DNA from: Streptomyces sp. Root1304
GTDB taxonomy: Bacteria > Actinomycetota > Actinomycetes > Streptomycetales > Streptomycetaceae
Direction of reading: 5' to 3'
Length of the DNA stretch: 64,000 nt
Assembly (NCBI RefSeq): GCF_001426405.1
Contig: NZ_LMEP01000002.1
Span: forward strand, 125,161-189,160
The notes beneath the pieces were generated by a model. That model had not been told where the DNA came from, did no database searches, and saw only the letters and a program-made list of their open reading frames with translations. The first letter of the stretch is position 1. Each line of letters opens with the position of its first letter. Shown piece by piece: positions 9,399 to 20,589 of this stretch. Position numbers and translations under genes: made by a program.

Positions 9399-9462
9399 CA
9401 GCGGTTCCCCCTTGACGTGAGCGGCTTTTCTTTCTACCACTCGCGTGATGGCGCAAAAGCGA

Positions 9463-9495
9463 CCGGTCCGCCCCTTGTACCCAAGGGAGGACCGG
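9463..9495 (-). terminator. Hairpin terminator downstream of the ABC-F gene
   Basis: An interrupted stem: CCGGTCC (9463-9469) with GGACCGG (9489-9495), inner CCCTTG (9472-9477) with CAAGGG (9482-9487), loop TACC. It lies just past the stop of the minus-strand ABC-F gene and before the downstream propeller gene. Confidence 0.7.
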
Positions 9496-9510
9496 CCTGT
9501 GATGCCCTCG

Positions 9511-11316
<1,806 letters not shown>

Positions 11317-11389
11317 GTTGACTCCTGTACGGGGTGATCGATCGACGTCCCAGGGTACGTCCCCGCGCGGACCGGCCCCGGCCCCGGCG

Positions 11390-12682
11390 TCAGGCCCCCG
11401 GGCGGCGCCCGGCCCTCTCCACCAGCAGCCAGCCCGCCAGGGCCAGGGCGACGGCCGCCGGGGCGGTGACCGGAACGGCGATCAGGGTGGCCGAGTGGCC
11501 GGTCAGGAGACCGCCGAAACCGGTCAGGGAGAGCCCGAGGACGCCGAGCAGGGCGAGGGTGATGCCGACGGCGGCGGCCGGGCCGCCGGTGCCGTTCGCC
11601 GGGGCGGCCGGGCCGGGGGACTCGAAGCGGCGGAACACGGCGACGAGGACGGCGGTGAGCAGGCCCGCCGCCGCGAACCGGAGCGGCACCTGCGCCCACC
11701 ACGCCCCGGTCGCCGGGGCGGGCAGCTCGACGCCGAGGCCGAGCATCGCCCCGTACACCCCGAGCATCGCCGTCAGGTGCCAGAGGAACGCGGTCATCGC
11801 GATCCCGTTGGCGGCGACCACCCCGCGCCACACCCCGGCGCGGGCGACGAGGCGGGTCCCCGGCCTCTTCAGCAGCTCGACCGCGCCGACCAGCCACAGG
11901 CCGTGGCAGAGCAGGGCCAGGGTCGGCGGGGCCATGTTGGAGACCTTCTCGCCGGGCATCCCCACCATGGACAGCGGGTACGGCCCGAGGGCGACGAGCG
12001 CGGTCGCACCGAGCAGGCCCGCGCCGGCGAGCAGGGCCGGACGGCGGATCATGCCGTCGGCGCGGAGGAAGCCGAGCTGGTGGACGGCCAGCCAGACGAA
12101 CGCGAAGTTCAGGAACTCGACGTACGGCACGTGCGCCGCGAACCGCAGGACGTCCACGGCGACCGCGCCGCCCACGAGCGCGGCGAAGGCGCCCCAGCCC
12201 CAGCGCTCGTGCAGCCGCAGCAGCGGCGGGGTGAAGGCGACCATCGCGAGGTAGATCCCGATGAACCAGAGCGGCTGGGTGACGAGCCGCAGCGCGACGC
12301 CGGTGAGCCCGCCGTCCGCGCCGGACAGCTGGAGCACCAGCGCGGCCGCGCCCCAGACCCCGACGAAGACCATCGTCGGCCGCAGCAGCCGCTGGAGCCG
12401 GGCCCGCAGGAAGGCCGCGTACTGCGGGCGCGAGCGGTGGGCGAGGGCGTGCGAGAAGCCGCCGACGAAGAAGAACACCGGCATGACCTGGAACGCCCAG
12501 GTCACCACCTGGAGCTCCGGCACGACGGCGAGCAGGTTGCCGACCTGTCCGTCGGCGGTGACGGCCGCCATCAGCCAGTGGCCGAGGACGACGACGGCGA
12601 GCGAGGCGACCCGGAGCAGGTCGACGTACCGGTCCCGCGTCGCCGGTGTGGCGGCGGCGAGTTCACGCGCGCTGATTCCCAT
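11390..12682 (-). CDS. Membrane acyltransferase, acyltransferase-3 family
   Basis: The 430-residue integral membrane protein begins RDRYVDLLRVASLAVVVLGHWL, which holds the R...H pair typical of acyltransferase-3 (O-acetyl/O-acyl transferases of cell-surface sugars or secondary metabolites). About ten hydrophobic segments follow. The C-terminal segment is poorly conserved and ends in a basic tail. It is separated by 73 bases from the ABC-F gene start. The acceptor substrate cannot be judged. Confidence 0.85.
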   Translation of the reverse strand: MGISARELAAATPATRDRYVDLLRVASLAVVVLGHWLMAAVTADGQVGNLLAVVPELQVVTWAFQVMPVFFFVGGFSHALAHRSRPQYAAFLRARLQRLLRPTMVFVGVWGAAALVLQLSGADGGLTGVALRLVTQPLWFIGIYLAMVAFTPPLLRLHERWGWGAFAALVGGAVAVDVLRFAAHVPYVEFLNFAFVWLAVHQLGFLRADGMIRRPALLAGAGLLGATALVALGPYPLSMVGMPGEKVSNMAPPTLALLCHGLWLVGAVELLKRPGTRLVARAGVWRGVVAANGIAMTAFLWHLTAMLGVYGAMLGLGVELPAPATGAWWAQVPLRFAAAGLLTAVLVAVFRRFESPGPAAPANGTGGPAAAVGITLALLGVLGLSLTGFGGLLTGHSATLIAVPVTAPAAVALALAGWLLVERAGRRPGA

Positions 12683-12737
12683 GCTCGTACGGTCCCGCGA
12701 CGGCCCGGTGCGGCGTCAGCGCGCGGATACTCAACCG

Positions 12738-12930
12738 GCGGCTGAGTACGGCGCCGGCGCCGGTCCTCCGGTCGGCACCCACAGGACCGTCCTCACCGCG
12801 GCGGACGGCCTCGAGAACCCGACCTCGGTGGCGGTGCGCGCCAAGTCCGTCCACATCCCCGGCGCGGCCTGCTTCACCACCCCGGACCCGGACCCGAACC
12901 TGCTCCTGGCGCGGATCTCGAAGAACAAGC
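12738..12930 (+). pseudogene. Remnant of an SMP-30/gluconolactonase-like secreted beta-propeller gene (C-terminal end)
   Basis: One plus-strand frame reads VGTHRTVLTAADGLENPTSV, AVRAKSVHIPGAACFTTPDP and PNLLLARISKNKR. This resembles the last blade and C-terminus of secreted actinobacterial SMP-30-like proteins (TVLT-x-DGL-NPTSVAVRG-x-VYV-x-SAAY). No start, signal peptide or preceding blades are present and the frame runs on without a stop into ispE antisense. The rest of the gene appears deleted. It sits between the acyltransferase and ispE, both on the opposite strand. Confidence 0.55.
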
Positions 12931-12942
12931 GCCAGGTCGCGT

Positions 12943-13848
12943 TCAGAGGACGGTCGCGCCTGCCGCCGGTGAGGTCGCCACCCTCGCCGTGCGGCAGGTG
13001 CCGGAGGCGATCAGGGCGGCGGCGACGGCGGCCGCCGTCTCCGGGTCCTTCACCAGGAACGCCGTCGTCGGGCCCGAGCCGGAGACCAGGGCCGCGAGGG
13101 CGCCCGCCCCGGTGCCGGCGGCCAGGGTCGCGGCGAGCGAGGGGCGCAGGGAGAGCGCGGGGGCCTGGAGGTCGTTGGCGAGGGCGCCCGCGAGGGCGGC
13201 GGTGTCACCGGTCCGCAGGGCTTCCAGGAGGGCCGGGGACGCGGCCGGCTCGGGGACGTCCACGCCCTCGGCGAGGCGGTCGAACTCGCCGTACACCGCC
13301 GGGGTCGAAAGACCGCCGTCGGCGACGGCGAACACCCAGTGGAAGGTGCCGCCGACCGGCAGCCCGTCGAGCTTCTCGCCGCGCCCGGTGCCGAGCGCCG
13401 CCCCGCCGACCAGGCTGAACGGCACGTCGGAGCCGAGTTCGGCGCAGATCTCCAGGAGGACGTCGCGGGGGGTGTCCAGGCCCCACAGCGCGTCGCAGGC
13501 GAGCAGGGCGCCCGCCCCGTCCGCGCTGCCGCCGGCCATGCCGCCGGCGACCGGGATGTCCTTCCTGATGTGCAGGTGCACGTCCGGTGCGATGCCGTGC
13601 CGGGCGGCGAGCAGTTCGGCGGCGCGCGCGGCCAGGTTGGTGCGGTCGAGCGGCACCTTGTCGGCGTCGGGGCCCTCGCAGGTGACCGTCAGCGCCTCGG
13701 CGGGGGTCGCCGTGACCTCGTCGTACAGGGAGACGGCGAGGAAGACGTTGGCCAGGTCGTGGAAGCCGTCGGGGCGGGCCGCGCCGACCGCGAGCTGGGC
13801 GTTGACCTTGGCGGGGACGCGGACGGTGACGTCTCGGGGAGCGCTCAC
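12943..13848 (-). CDS. ispE: 4-diphosphocytidyl-2-C-methyl-D-erythritol kinase
   Basis: GHMP kinase of the MEP isoprenoid pathway; it phosphorylates CDP-ME at the 2-OH with ATP. The 301-residue protein has the substrate-binding start [14 protein letters not shown], the ATP loop [19 protein letters not shown] and a C-terminal GSGPTTAFL motif. Its GTG start overlaps the rsmA stop (GTGA), reproducing the widespread actinobacterial rsmA-ispE arrangement. Confidence 0.95.
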   Translation of the reverse strand: MSAPRDVTVRVPAKVNAQLAVGAARPDGFHDLANVFLAVSLYDEVTATPAEALTVTCEGPDADKVPLDRTNLAARAAELLAARHGIAPDVHLHIRKDIPVAGGMAGGSADGAGALLACDALWGLDTPRDVLLEICAELGSDVPFSLVGGAALGTGRGEKLDGLPVGGTFHWVFAVADGGLSTPAVYGEFDRLAEGVDVPEPAASPALLEALRTGDTAALAGALANDLQAPALSLRPSLAATLAAGTGAGALAALVSGSGPTTAFLVKDPETAAAVAAALIASGTCRTARVATSPAAGATVL

Positions 13849-14717
13849 GCCTTCGCCTCCGCGATCCGGGCGAACTCCTCCACCGTCAGCGCCTCGCCGC
13901 GCGCCTGCGGCGAGATCCCGGCCGTCACGAGGGCCTCCTCGGCCGCCGCGGGCGAGCCCGCCCAGGTCGCGAGGGCGGCGCGCAGGGTCTTGCGGCGCTG
14001 CGCGAAGGCCGCGTCGACGACGGCGAAGACCTCCTGGCGGCTCGCGGTGGTCGCGAGGGGCTCGGTGCGGCGGACCAGGGAGACGAGGCCGGAGTCGACG
14101 TTCGGCGCGGGCCAGAAGACGTTGCGGCCGATGGAGCCGGCCCGCTTGACCTCCGCGTACCAGTTGGCCTTCACCGACGGTACGCCGTAGACCTTGTTCC
14201 CCGGCTTGGCGGCGAGGCGGTCGGCGACCTCCGCCTGGACCATGACGAGGGTCCGCTCGATGCTCGGGAACCGCTCCAGCATGTGGAGCAGGACCGGCAC
14301 GGCGACGTTGTACGGCAGGTTGGCGACGAGCGCGGTCGGCGCCGGGCCCGGCAGCTCCTGGACCTGCATGGCGTCCGAGTGGACGAGCGCGAAGCGGTCG
14401 GCGCGGGCCGGCATGCGGGCGGCGATCGTGGCGGGCAGCGCGGCGGCGAGGACGTCGTCGATCTCGACGGCCGTCACCCGGTCCGCGGCCTCCAGGAGGG
14501 CCAGGGTGAGGGAGCCGAGTCCGGGCCCCACCTCCACGACCACGTCGTCGGGCCGCACCTCGGCCGTGCGGACGATCCGCCGGACGGTGTTGGCGTCGAT
14601 GACGAAGTTCTGGCCCTTCTGCTTCGTGGGGCGCACGCCGAGGGCGGCGGCCAGCTCACGGATGTCGGCGGGGCCGAGGAGGGCGTCGGGGCTTTCGGGG
14701 CCGGTGGTGGTGCTCAC
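13845..14717 (-). CDS. rsmA: 16S rRNA (adenine1518/1519-N6)-dimethyltransferase
   Basis: KsgA/RsmA dimethylates two adjacent adenines in the 3' hairpin of 16S rRNA during small-subunit maturation. The 290-residue protein has [10 protein letters not shown] near residue 35, the SAM-binding motif [13 protein letters not shown], the acidic AVEIDD, and the catalytic [18 protein letters not shown] marks the C-terminal rRNA-binding domain. The GTG start is preceded by TAGGCT-N6, a -10 hexamer positioned for leaderless transcription. Confidence 0.96.
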   Translation of the reverse strand: MSTTTGPESPDALLGPADIRELAAALGVRPTKQKGQNFVIDANTVRRIVRTAEVRPDDVVVEVGPGLGSLTLALLEAADRVTAVEIDDVLAAALPATIAARMPARADRFALVHSDAMQVQELPGPAPTALVANLPYNVAVPVLLHMLERFPSIERTLVMVQAEVADRLAAKPGNKVYGVPSVKANWYAEVKRAGSIGRNVFWPAPNVDSGLVSLVRRTEPLATTASRQEVFAVVDAAFAQRRKTLRAALATWAGSPAAAEEALVTAGISPQARGEALTVEEFARIAEAKA

Positions 14718-14761
14718 CGGTACAGCCTAGGGCCTGCGCGACCGGGTCTCACCGGCACGAG

Positions 14762-14857
14762 CCGGGGGCTGCGCAGCGGAGCCCGCGTCGAGCCCGGGGC
14801 TGCGCGGCAGGACCCGCCCCTCACCCCGACGGGCCGGGGCCGCGCGGCGGAGCCCGT
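14762..14857 (-). repeat. Three imperfect GC-rich direct repeats
   Basis: Copies of about 25 bases with core CCGGGGCTGCGCGGCGGAGC occur at 14762-14786, 14794-14818 and 14834-14857, in the 151-bp gap between rpfB and rsmA. Each copy can fold through its internal GGGCTnCGC/GCGGAGCCC complementarity, so they may act as a terminator cluster for rpfB. Confidence 0.6.
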
Positions 14858-14868
14858 ACCGCCCCGCC

Positions 14869-16164
14869 TCACCCGTACAGCCTTCGGCCGCAGTGGGGCC
14901 ACGGGCTCGCGCCCCGCTGCACGTACAGCTTCTTCGCCCGGAAGGTCTGCTCGGCGGCGGGCGCGTTCTGCGCGACGCCGCTGCCGCCGAGCGCCCGCCA
15001 GGTGCCGGGGTCGAACTGGTAGAGCCCGCCGTACGTCCCCGACGGGTCGACCGCGCCCGGCCGGCCGCCGGACTCGCAGGCGGCGAGCGCGCCCCAGTCG
15101 AGGCCGTCGGCCCCGGCGACGGAGCTGGGCAGCGGCCGGGTGCCGACCCGGACCGTGCGGCTGACGGGCTCGCGGACGATCTCCTCCCCGGTGCGGCGGG
15201 GCCGCTGCCGGACGCCGTTGACCGTTCGGAGGCTGTACGTGACCCGGCGGACCCCGGGAACCCCCTGCCGTTCGACGACCTCGGAGCCCGCGAACAGCTC
15301 CGGGTCGCGGACCGTCTCCACCGCGTACGGGATCGCCTCCTCCCGCACCTGCCGGGAGCCGGTGATCCGCAGCACGTTGACCGTCTGGCCGTCGCGCGGG
15401 AAGGAGCCGGGGGCGACGGAGGTGACGTCCTGCCCGGTGAGGGTGATCCCCGCCTCGGCCAGGGCCTCCCCGACGGTCGCGGCGTTCGTCCGGACGGTCC
15501 GCTCGCGCCCGTCGGCGAGGAAGGTGATGCTCCGCTCGGTGCGCACGTCGAGGGCGAGGCCCTGCCGGGAGATCGCGGCCCCCCGCGAGACCGAGAGGAA
15601 CGCGCCCTCCGCGCGGACGCCGAGCTGCCGCAGCGCCCCCTCGACGGTGTGGGCGGTCGTCCACACCTGGCGGCGCTGCCCGTCGAGGGTGAGGGCGACC
15701 GGCCGGCCGTACCGGACGACGATCTCGTCGCCGCTGGCCAGGGCCGCCGCGGGGGCGGGCGCGACGATGTCGTGCGTGCCGACGGCCACGCCCTCGTCGG
15801 CGAGGAGTTCGCCGATGTCGTCGGCGAAGGTGTGCAGGGTGCGGGGCACGCCGTCCACGGTGAGCCGGACGGCCTTGTCGTCGGCGACGAAGGCGCTGGT
15901 GCCGCCGGCGAGGAAGGCGACGACGAGGGCCTGCGGGACGAGCCTGCGCAGCCCCTCCCCGGCGGGCCCGGAGGCCCTGCGGCGGCGGGCGGCGCGCCGG
16001 GACCCGGCCCGGGAGCCCTGCCCGGGGACGGCCGCCCCGGGCCCGGGGGCGGTCTCCGGGGCGGGCGCCACGAGGGGCGCCGCCATCGTCGGCTGCTCGT
16101 GCACGGGCAGCGTCGCGGCCGCGCCCCGCCGTCCCGCTCGGTGACTGCCCTGGGAAGTGCTCAC
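14869..16164 (-). CDS. rpfB: Resuscitation-promoting factor (RpfB-like peptidoglycan hydrolase)
   Basis: Membrane-anchored muralytic protein of 431 residues. A basic cytoplasmic N-terminus precedes one transmembrane helix (ALVVAFLAGGTSAFVADD). Three DUF348 repeats follow (VRLTVDGVPRTLHTFADD, VALTLDGQRRQVWTTAHT, ITFLADGRERTVRTNAAT). Then come a G5 domain (EEAIPYAVETVRDPELFAGS) and the lysozyme-like Rpf domain LDWGALAACESGGRPGAVDP, carrying the catalytic Glu in ACESGG. It cleaves peptidoglycan during spore germination and regrowth in Streptomyces. GTG start; TAGGGT lies 9 bases upstream, so a very short leader is possible. Confidence 0.93.
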   Translation of the reverse strand: MSTSQGSHRAGRRGAAATLPVHEQPTMAAPLVAPAPETAPGPGAAVPGQGSRAGSRRAARRRRASGPAGEGLRRLVPQALVVAFLAGGTSAFVADDKAVRLTVDGVPRTLHTFADDIGELLADEGVAVGTHDIVAPAPAAALASGDEIVVRYGRPVALTLDGQRRQVWTTAHTVEGALRQLGVRAEGAFLSVSRGAAISRQGLALDVRTERSITFLADGRERTVRTNAATVGEALAEAGITLTGQDVTSVAPGSFPRDGQTVNVLRITGSRQVREEAIPYAVETVRDPELFAGSEVVERQGVPGVRRVTYSLRTVNGVRQRPRRTGEEIVREPVSRTVRVGTRPLPSSVAGADGLDWGALAACESGGRPGAVDPSGTYGGLYQFDPGTWRALGGSGVAQNAPAAEQTFRAKKLYVQRGASPWPHCGRRLYG

Positions 16165-16255
16165 GAGGCCGGGACCCTAGCCCCGGTCGTCGTCACTCAG
16201 CCGGACGACCCGACCACGAAACGTAATCGTTATGGAGCGCCGGGCGGCGGCCGGG

Positions 16256-17125
16256 TCAGTAGTCGAACGCGCGGGCCGTGTTCACGGCGATGGCCTCGGC
16301 CAGCTCGTTCTCCCCGATCCCCCGCACCTGCGCCATCGCCCGGAGCGTGACCGGGATCAGGTACGGGGCGTTCGGGCGGCCCCGGTAGGGCGCCGGGGTG
16401 AGGAAGGGGGCGTCGGTCTCGACGAGGACCAGGTCCAGCGGGGCGACGGCGAGCGCGTCCCGCAGGTGCTGGGCGTTCTTGAAGGTGACGTTGCCGGCGA
16501 AGGACATGTAGTAGCCCTTGGCGGCGCAGATCTCGGCCATGGCGGCGTCGCCTGAGTAGCAGTGGAAGACGGTCCGCTCGGGGGCGCCCTCCTCGTCCAG
16601 GACCCGCAGCACGTCGGCGTGGGCCTCCCGGTCGTGGATGACGAGCGCCTTGCCGTGCCGCTTGGCGATCTCGATGTGGGCGCGGAAGGAACGCTCCTGC
16701 GCGGCGATGCCCTCGGGGCCGGTACGGAAGAAGTCGAGGCCGGTCTCGCCCACGCCGCGGACGTACGGCAGGGCGGCGAGGCGGTCGATCTCGGCGAGCG
16801 CGTCGTCCAGGGCGGCGTCCCCGCCGCCCTCCCTGGCCCCCTGCCGGGACCAGCCGTCGGGGTCCCCGAGGACGATCCGGGGCGCTTCGTTGGGGTGCAG
16901 GGCGACGGCCGCGTGGACGTGTTCGTGTGCGGCGGCCGTCTCCGCGGCCCACTGCGAGCCCTTCACGTCGCAGCCCACCTGGACGACCGTGGTCACGCCG
17001 ACGGCGGCGGCCTTGACGAGGGCCTCCTCGACGGTCCCGGACTGGAGGTCCAGATGGGTGTGCGAGTCCGCGACCTCCACCAGGAGGGGTTCGGGCAGCG
17101 GCGGCGGGGCGTCCTTGGCACTCAT
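16256..17125 (-). CDS. tatD: TatD family metal-dependent hydrolase
   Basis: The TIM-barrel metallohydrolase has the opening metal site DSHTHLD, a central GVGETGLDFFR (metal-bridging Glu), and the C-terminal VETDAPFLTP aspartate. The family includes 3'-5' exonucleases and D-aminoacyl-tRNA deacylase-like enzymes. I chose the ATG at 17125: TACGAT ends seven bases upstream, fitting a leaderless transcript, and the 13 extra codons of a longer frame are not family-like. Confidence 0.93.
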   Translation of the reverse strand: MSAKDAPPPLPEPLLVEVADSHTHLDLQSGTVEEALVKAAAVGVTTVVQVGCDVKGSQWAAETAAAHEHVHAAVALHPNEAPRIVLGDPDGWSRQGAREGGGDAALDDALAEIDRLAALPYVRGVGETGLDFFRTGPEGIAAQERSFRAHIEIAKRHGKALVIHDREAHADVLRVLDEEGAPERTVFHCYSGDAAMAEICAAKGYYMSFAGNVTFKNAQHLRDALAVAPLDLVLVETDAPFLTPAPYRGRPNAPYLIPVTLRAMAQVRGIGENELAEAIAVNTARAFDY

Positions 17126-17189
17126 GGCCCCGATCGTACGAGGCTCATGAGCGCCCGCGCGCATGGTTACCCGTGCCGTCGGCAGCCGT

Positions 17190-17609
17190 TCACTGATGGC
17201 GCCGGAACGGGTGCAGGAGGTCCGAGAGGTGCCAGTGGTGCGGCACCGGAGGCTGCTCCGGGCCGCCCTCGGTCAGCTCCTGGCCGATGGGTCCGGCCGG
17301 TCCCACGGGCCTCGTCTCCTTGGATCCCTGCCGGTGCTTCTCGGTCGCGGCGATCAGGTCGAGCACCGACGACACCTGCCCCGCGCGCATGATGCGGACG
17401 ACGTGTCCGCCGCAGTTCATGCAGGTGGGGCTGGACAGCGGGGAAGGCACCCGCTCCCCGTCGGCCTTGTAGACGACGAATTCGTGGCCGGCGGCGTCGA
17501 CGTGGTGTTCGATGTCGTACGCCTGCTCCCAGCCGTATCCACAGCGCATGCAGGCGAAGGCGTACGCCTCATGGGCGACGGAAATGCCGGTGCCGGTGAT
17601 CTCGCTCAT
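17190..17609 (-). CDS. Conserved small protein with two CxxC zinc-ribbon knuckles
   Basis: 139 residues, not assigned to a named family. Two CxxC pairs (CMRCGYGW near residue 20 and CMNCGG near 65) could form one zinc site with about 45 residues between them. The C-terminal part is low in structure and ends HWHLSDLLHPFRRHQ. The start at 17609 has GGAGAGGAG upstream, so ribosome binding is strong. It lies between tatD and rsmI. Function unknown; nucleic-acid or protein binding is possible. Confidence 0.75.
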   Translation of the reverse strand: MSEITGTGISVAHEAYAFACMRCGYGWEQAYDIEHHVDAAGHEFVVYKADGERVPSPLSSPTCMNCGGHVVRIMRAGQVSSVLDLIAATEKHRQGSKETRPVGPAGPIGQELTEGGPEQPPVPHHWHLSDLLHPFRRHQ

Positions 17610-17747
17610 GCCAGCTCCTCTCCACTGATCAGTGGACGCCTTTTCGGGCCGGAGCGCATCAGCGCGGAAGGAACCATGGAAGGCTTTTGGCTCTTCCCTT
17701 GCCAAGCACCCTGCGGAGTGTCCCGGCACCGGTTTCGGCTTTGCCTT

Positions 17748-18626
17748 TCAGGTTAGTCCTTTACCGTTTCCGGGGACCGGACCAGCCGCATTCTTTGCCG
17801 CCACGACGGCATCGAACACCTCCCGCTTGGGAAGTCCCGCGTCCGCCGCGACGGCCGCGATGGCCTCCTTGCGGCGCTCCCCCGCCTCCTCGCGCACCCG
17901 CACCCTGCGCACCAGCTCCTCGGCGTCGAGTTCGGCCGGGCCGGTCTCCGGGGCGCCCTCGACGACGACCGTGATCTCGCCGCGGACCCCCTCGGCCGCC
18001 CAGGCGGCGAGCTCGGCCAGCGGGCCGCGCTTGACCTCCTCGTACGTCTTGGTCAGCTCGCGGCAGACGGCGGCCCGGCGCTCGGCGCCGAAGACCTCGG
18101 CCATCGCGGCGAGCGTGTCGTCCAGGCGGTGCGGGGCCTCGAAGTAGACGAGGGTCCGCTTCTCGTCCGCGACCTCGCGGAGCTTCCCGAGGCGCTCGCC
18201 GGCCTTCCTCGGCAGGAAGCCCTCGAAGCAGAAGCGGTCCACGGGCAGCCCGGAGAGGGCCAGCGCGGTGAGCACGGCGGACGGGCCGGGGACGGCCGTC
18301 ACCTTGATGTCCTGCTCGACGGCGGCGGCGACCAGCCGGTAGCCGGGGTCCGACACGGACGGCATGCCCGCGTCGGTCACCAGCAGCACCCGGGCGCCGC
18401 CGACCAGCGCCTCGACCAGTTCGGGCGTACGGGCGGACTCGTTCCCCTCGAAGTAGGAGACGACCCGGCCCGAGGTGTGGATGCCCAGCGCGCGGGTCAG
18501 TCCGCGCAGCCTCCGGGTGTCCTCGGCGGCCACGATGTCCGCGTTCTCCAGTTCGGTGGCGAGTCGGGGCGGAGCGTCCGCGATGTCACCGATGGGGGTC
18601 CCTGCGAGTACCAGCGTTCCTGTCAC
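17748..18626 (-). CDS. rsmI: 16S rRNA (cytidine1402-2'-O)-methyltransferase
   Basis: Tetrapyrrole-methylase-fold enzyme that methylates the ribose of C1402 in 16S rRNA. It has the opening VLAGTPIGDIADAPPR, AAEDTRR, the SAM loop VTDAGMPSVSDPG and the signature VPGPSAVLTALALSGLP. An ATG at 18635 directly abuts GGGAGG; the in-frame GTG at 18626 is nine bases from it and is the better start. It is divergent from pmt with only 61 bases between. Confidence 0.94.
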   Translation of the reverse strand: MTGTLVLAGTPIGDIADAPPRLATELENADIVAAEDTRRLRGLTRALGIHTSGRVVSYFEGNESARTPELVEALVGGARVLLVTDAGMPSVSDPGYRLVAAAVEQDIKVTAVPGPSAVLTALALSGLPVDRFCFEGFLPRKAGERLGKLREVADEKRTLVYFEAPHRLDDTLAAMAEVFGAERRAAVCRELTKTYEEVKRGPLAELAAWAAEGVRGEITVVVEGAPETGPAELDAEELVRRVRVREEAGERRKEAIAAVAADAGLPKREVFDAVVAAKNAAGPVPGNGKGLT

Positions 18627-18687
18627 ACGGACCATCCTCCCAGCCCGGACAGGCGACGCGCACAGGCGCGTTCCCTACGATGGCGCG

Positions 18688-20430
18688 GTGACCAGTACCG
18701 CACCCGAGGCCCTGGAGGGCCGGCACGCCGTGGCAGAGCCCTCTTCGTGGCAGAAGCGGCTCCGTCGTTTCGGCTACGCGCCGCCCACCGGAAGCGCCGC
18801 GCCCATCGGGCTGCGCGAGCGGCTCGTCCCCCCGTTCGTCCGCCCGTCCGAGCGCCTCATGTCGCTGATCGGCATCGGCCCCGACCGGTCCGAGCGGCTG
18901 TGGCGGCTGATGGCCTGGGGCGGTCCGCTCCTGGTCACGGCGGTCGCCGGGCTGCTGAGGTTCTGGAACCTCGGCAAGCCGCACGCGGTGATATTCGACG
19001 AGACGTACTACGCCAAGGACTCCTGGGCCCTGATCAACCAGGGGTACGAGGGGGCCTGGCCGAAGGACATCGACAAGACGATCCTGACGGACCCGGGCGC
19101 GGTGCTCGTGCCGACCGAGCACGGGTACGTCGTCCATCCCCCGATGGGCAAGTGGGTCATCGGCGTCGGCGAGAAGATCTTCGGCTTCGAGCCCTTCGGC
19201 TGGCGCTTCATGGTGGCGCTGCTCGGCACCCTGTCGGTGCTGATGCTGTGCCGGATCGGGCGGCGGCTGTTCCGCTCGACGTTCCTGGGCTGTCTGGCGG
19301 GCCTGCTGCTCGCCGTCGACGGGCTGCACTTCGTGATGAGCCGCACCGCGCTGCTCGACCAGGTGCTGATGTTCTTCGTGCTCGCCGCCTTCGGCTGCCT
19401 CGTCCTGGACCGGGACCGGACCAGGAAACGGCTCGCGGGGGCGCTCCCCGAGGACGAGGAGGGGGTGCTGCGGCCCGACGCGGAGATCGCGGAGACCCTG
19501 CGCCTGGGGTGGCGGCCGTGGCGGATCGCGGCCGGTGTGATGCTGGGCCTGGCGGCGGCCACGAAGTGGAACGGCCTGTACGTGATGGTCGGCTTCGGCC
19601 TGATGACGGTCCTGTGGGACGTCGGCGGGCGCCGTACGGCCGGCGCGGTCCGCCCGTACCTCGCGGTGATCAAGAAGGACCTGGTCCCGGCCTTCGTGTC
19701 GGTGGTGCCGGTGGCGATCGTCACGTACCTGGCGACCTGGACCGGCTGGCTCGTCACCGACAAGGGTTACTTCCGCGACTGGGCCGCCCAGCAGGACAAG
19801 ATCGGCGGCGGCGGGACCTGGGGCTGGGTGCCGCAGTGGCTGCGCAGCCTGTGGCACTACGAGTCCGAGGTGTACTCGTTCCACGTGGGCCTGACCTCGC
19901 CGCACACCTACGAGTCGAACCCCTGGTCCTGGATCGTCCTCGGCCGCCCGGTCTCGTACTTCTACGAGTCCCCCGCGCCGGGCGTCAACGGCTGCCCGGC
20001 CACGACGAAGGCGAAGTGCGCCCAGGAGGTCCTGGCCCTCGGCACCCCGCTGCTGTGGTGGGCCGCCTGTTTCGCCCTGCTGTACGTCCTGTGGCGCTGG
20101 GCGTTCCGCCGCGACTGGCGCGCGGGCGCCATCGCCTGCGGCGTCGCGGCCGGCTGGGTTCCCTGGTTCCTCTATCAGGAACGCACCATCTTCCTTTTCT
20201 ACGCGGTGGTGTTCGTGCCTTTCCTGTGTCTGGCGGTGGCCATGATGCTGGGCGCGATCATCGGCCCCGCGGGTTCATCGGAAAGACGCCGCACATTCGG
20301 CGCGGTGACGGCGGGATGTCTCGTCCTTCTCATCGTCTGGAATTTCATCTACTTCTGGCCCATCTACACGGGCACGCCCATTCCGATAGAGCAATGGCGC
20401 AACCGGATGTGGCTGGACACCTGGGTGTGA
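18688..20430 (+). CDS. pmt: Protein O-mannosyltransferase (GT39)
   Basis: Transfers mannose from polyprenyl-phosphate-mannose to Ser/Thr of exported proteins at the outer face of the membrane. The 580-residue multi-pass protein shows the catalytic loop FDETYYAKD (Asp-Glu) near residue 110 and HPPMGKW soon after. GT39 features continue with the C-terminal EQWRNRMWLDTWV. In S. coelicolor the orthologue is needed for phiC31 infection and cell-wall antibiotic tolerance. The GTG start is placed by TACGAT ending six bases before it (leaderless); earlier in-frame codons lie over rsmI. Confidence 0.94.
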   Translation: MTSTAPEALEGRHAVAEPSSWQKRLRRFGYAPPTGSAAPIGLRERLVPPFVRPSERLMSLIGIGPDRSERLWRLMAWGGPLLVTAVAGLLRFWNLGKPHAVIFDETYYAKDSWALINQGYEGAWPKDIDKTILTDPGAVLVPTEHGYVVHPPMGKWVIGVGEKIFGFEPFGWRFMVALLGTLSVLMLCRIGRRLFRSTFLGCLAGLLLAVDGLHFVMSRTALLDQVLMFFVLAAFGCLVLDRDRTRKRLAGALPEDEEGVLRPDAEIAETLRLGWRPWRIAAGVMLGLAAATKWNGLYVMVGFGLMTVLWDVGGRRTAGAVRPYLAVIKKDLVPAFVSVVPVAIVTYLATWTGWLVTDKGYFRDWAAQQDKIGGGGTWGWVPQWLRSLWHYESEVYSFHVGLTSPHTYESNPWSWIVLGRPVSYFYESPAPGVNGCPATTKAKCAQEVLALGTPLLWWAACFALLYVLWRWAFRRDWRAGAIACGVAAGWVPWFLYQERTIFLFYAVVFVPFLCLAVAMMLGAIIGPAGSSERRRTFGAVTAGCLVLLIVWNFIYFWPIYTGTPIPIEQWRNRMWLDTWV

Positions 20431-20589
20431 GGCGGCGGGTCCGGCCCCCGGCCGGCCCGCGCCCCTCCGCCCGGCCCTTCCCGCGCCTCCTCTCCCCGCC
20501 CCGAATGACAGATGTGACGGAAGTTGCTCGACACAACTCCCGTGACACTGCTTGACTCATGGGTCCACCTGGGGAGGGGAGGCGCAGTC

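Noticed and set aside
12731-12928. A 65-residue minus-strand gene between ispE and the acyltransferase
   Set aside because: It lacks family-like sequence, and the plus strand in the same place shows recognisable SMP-30-like similarity.
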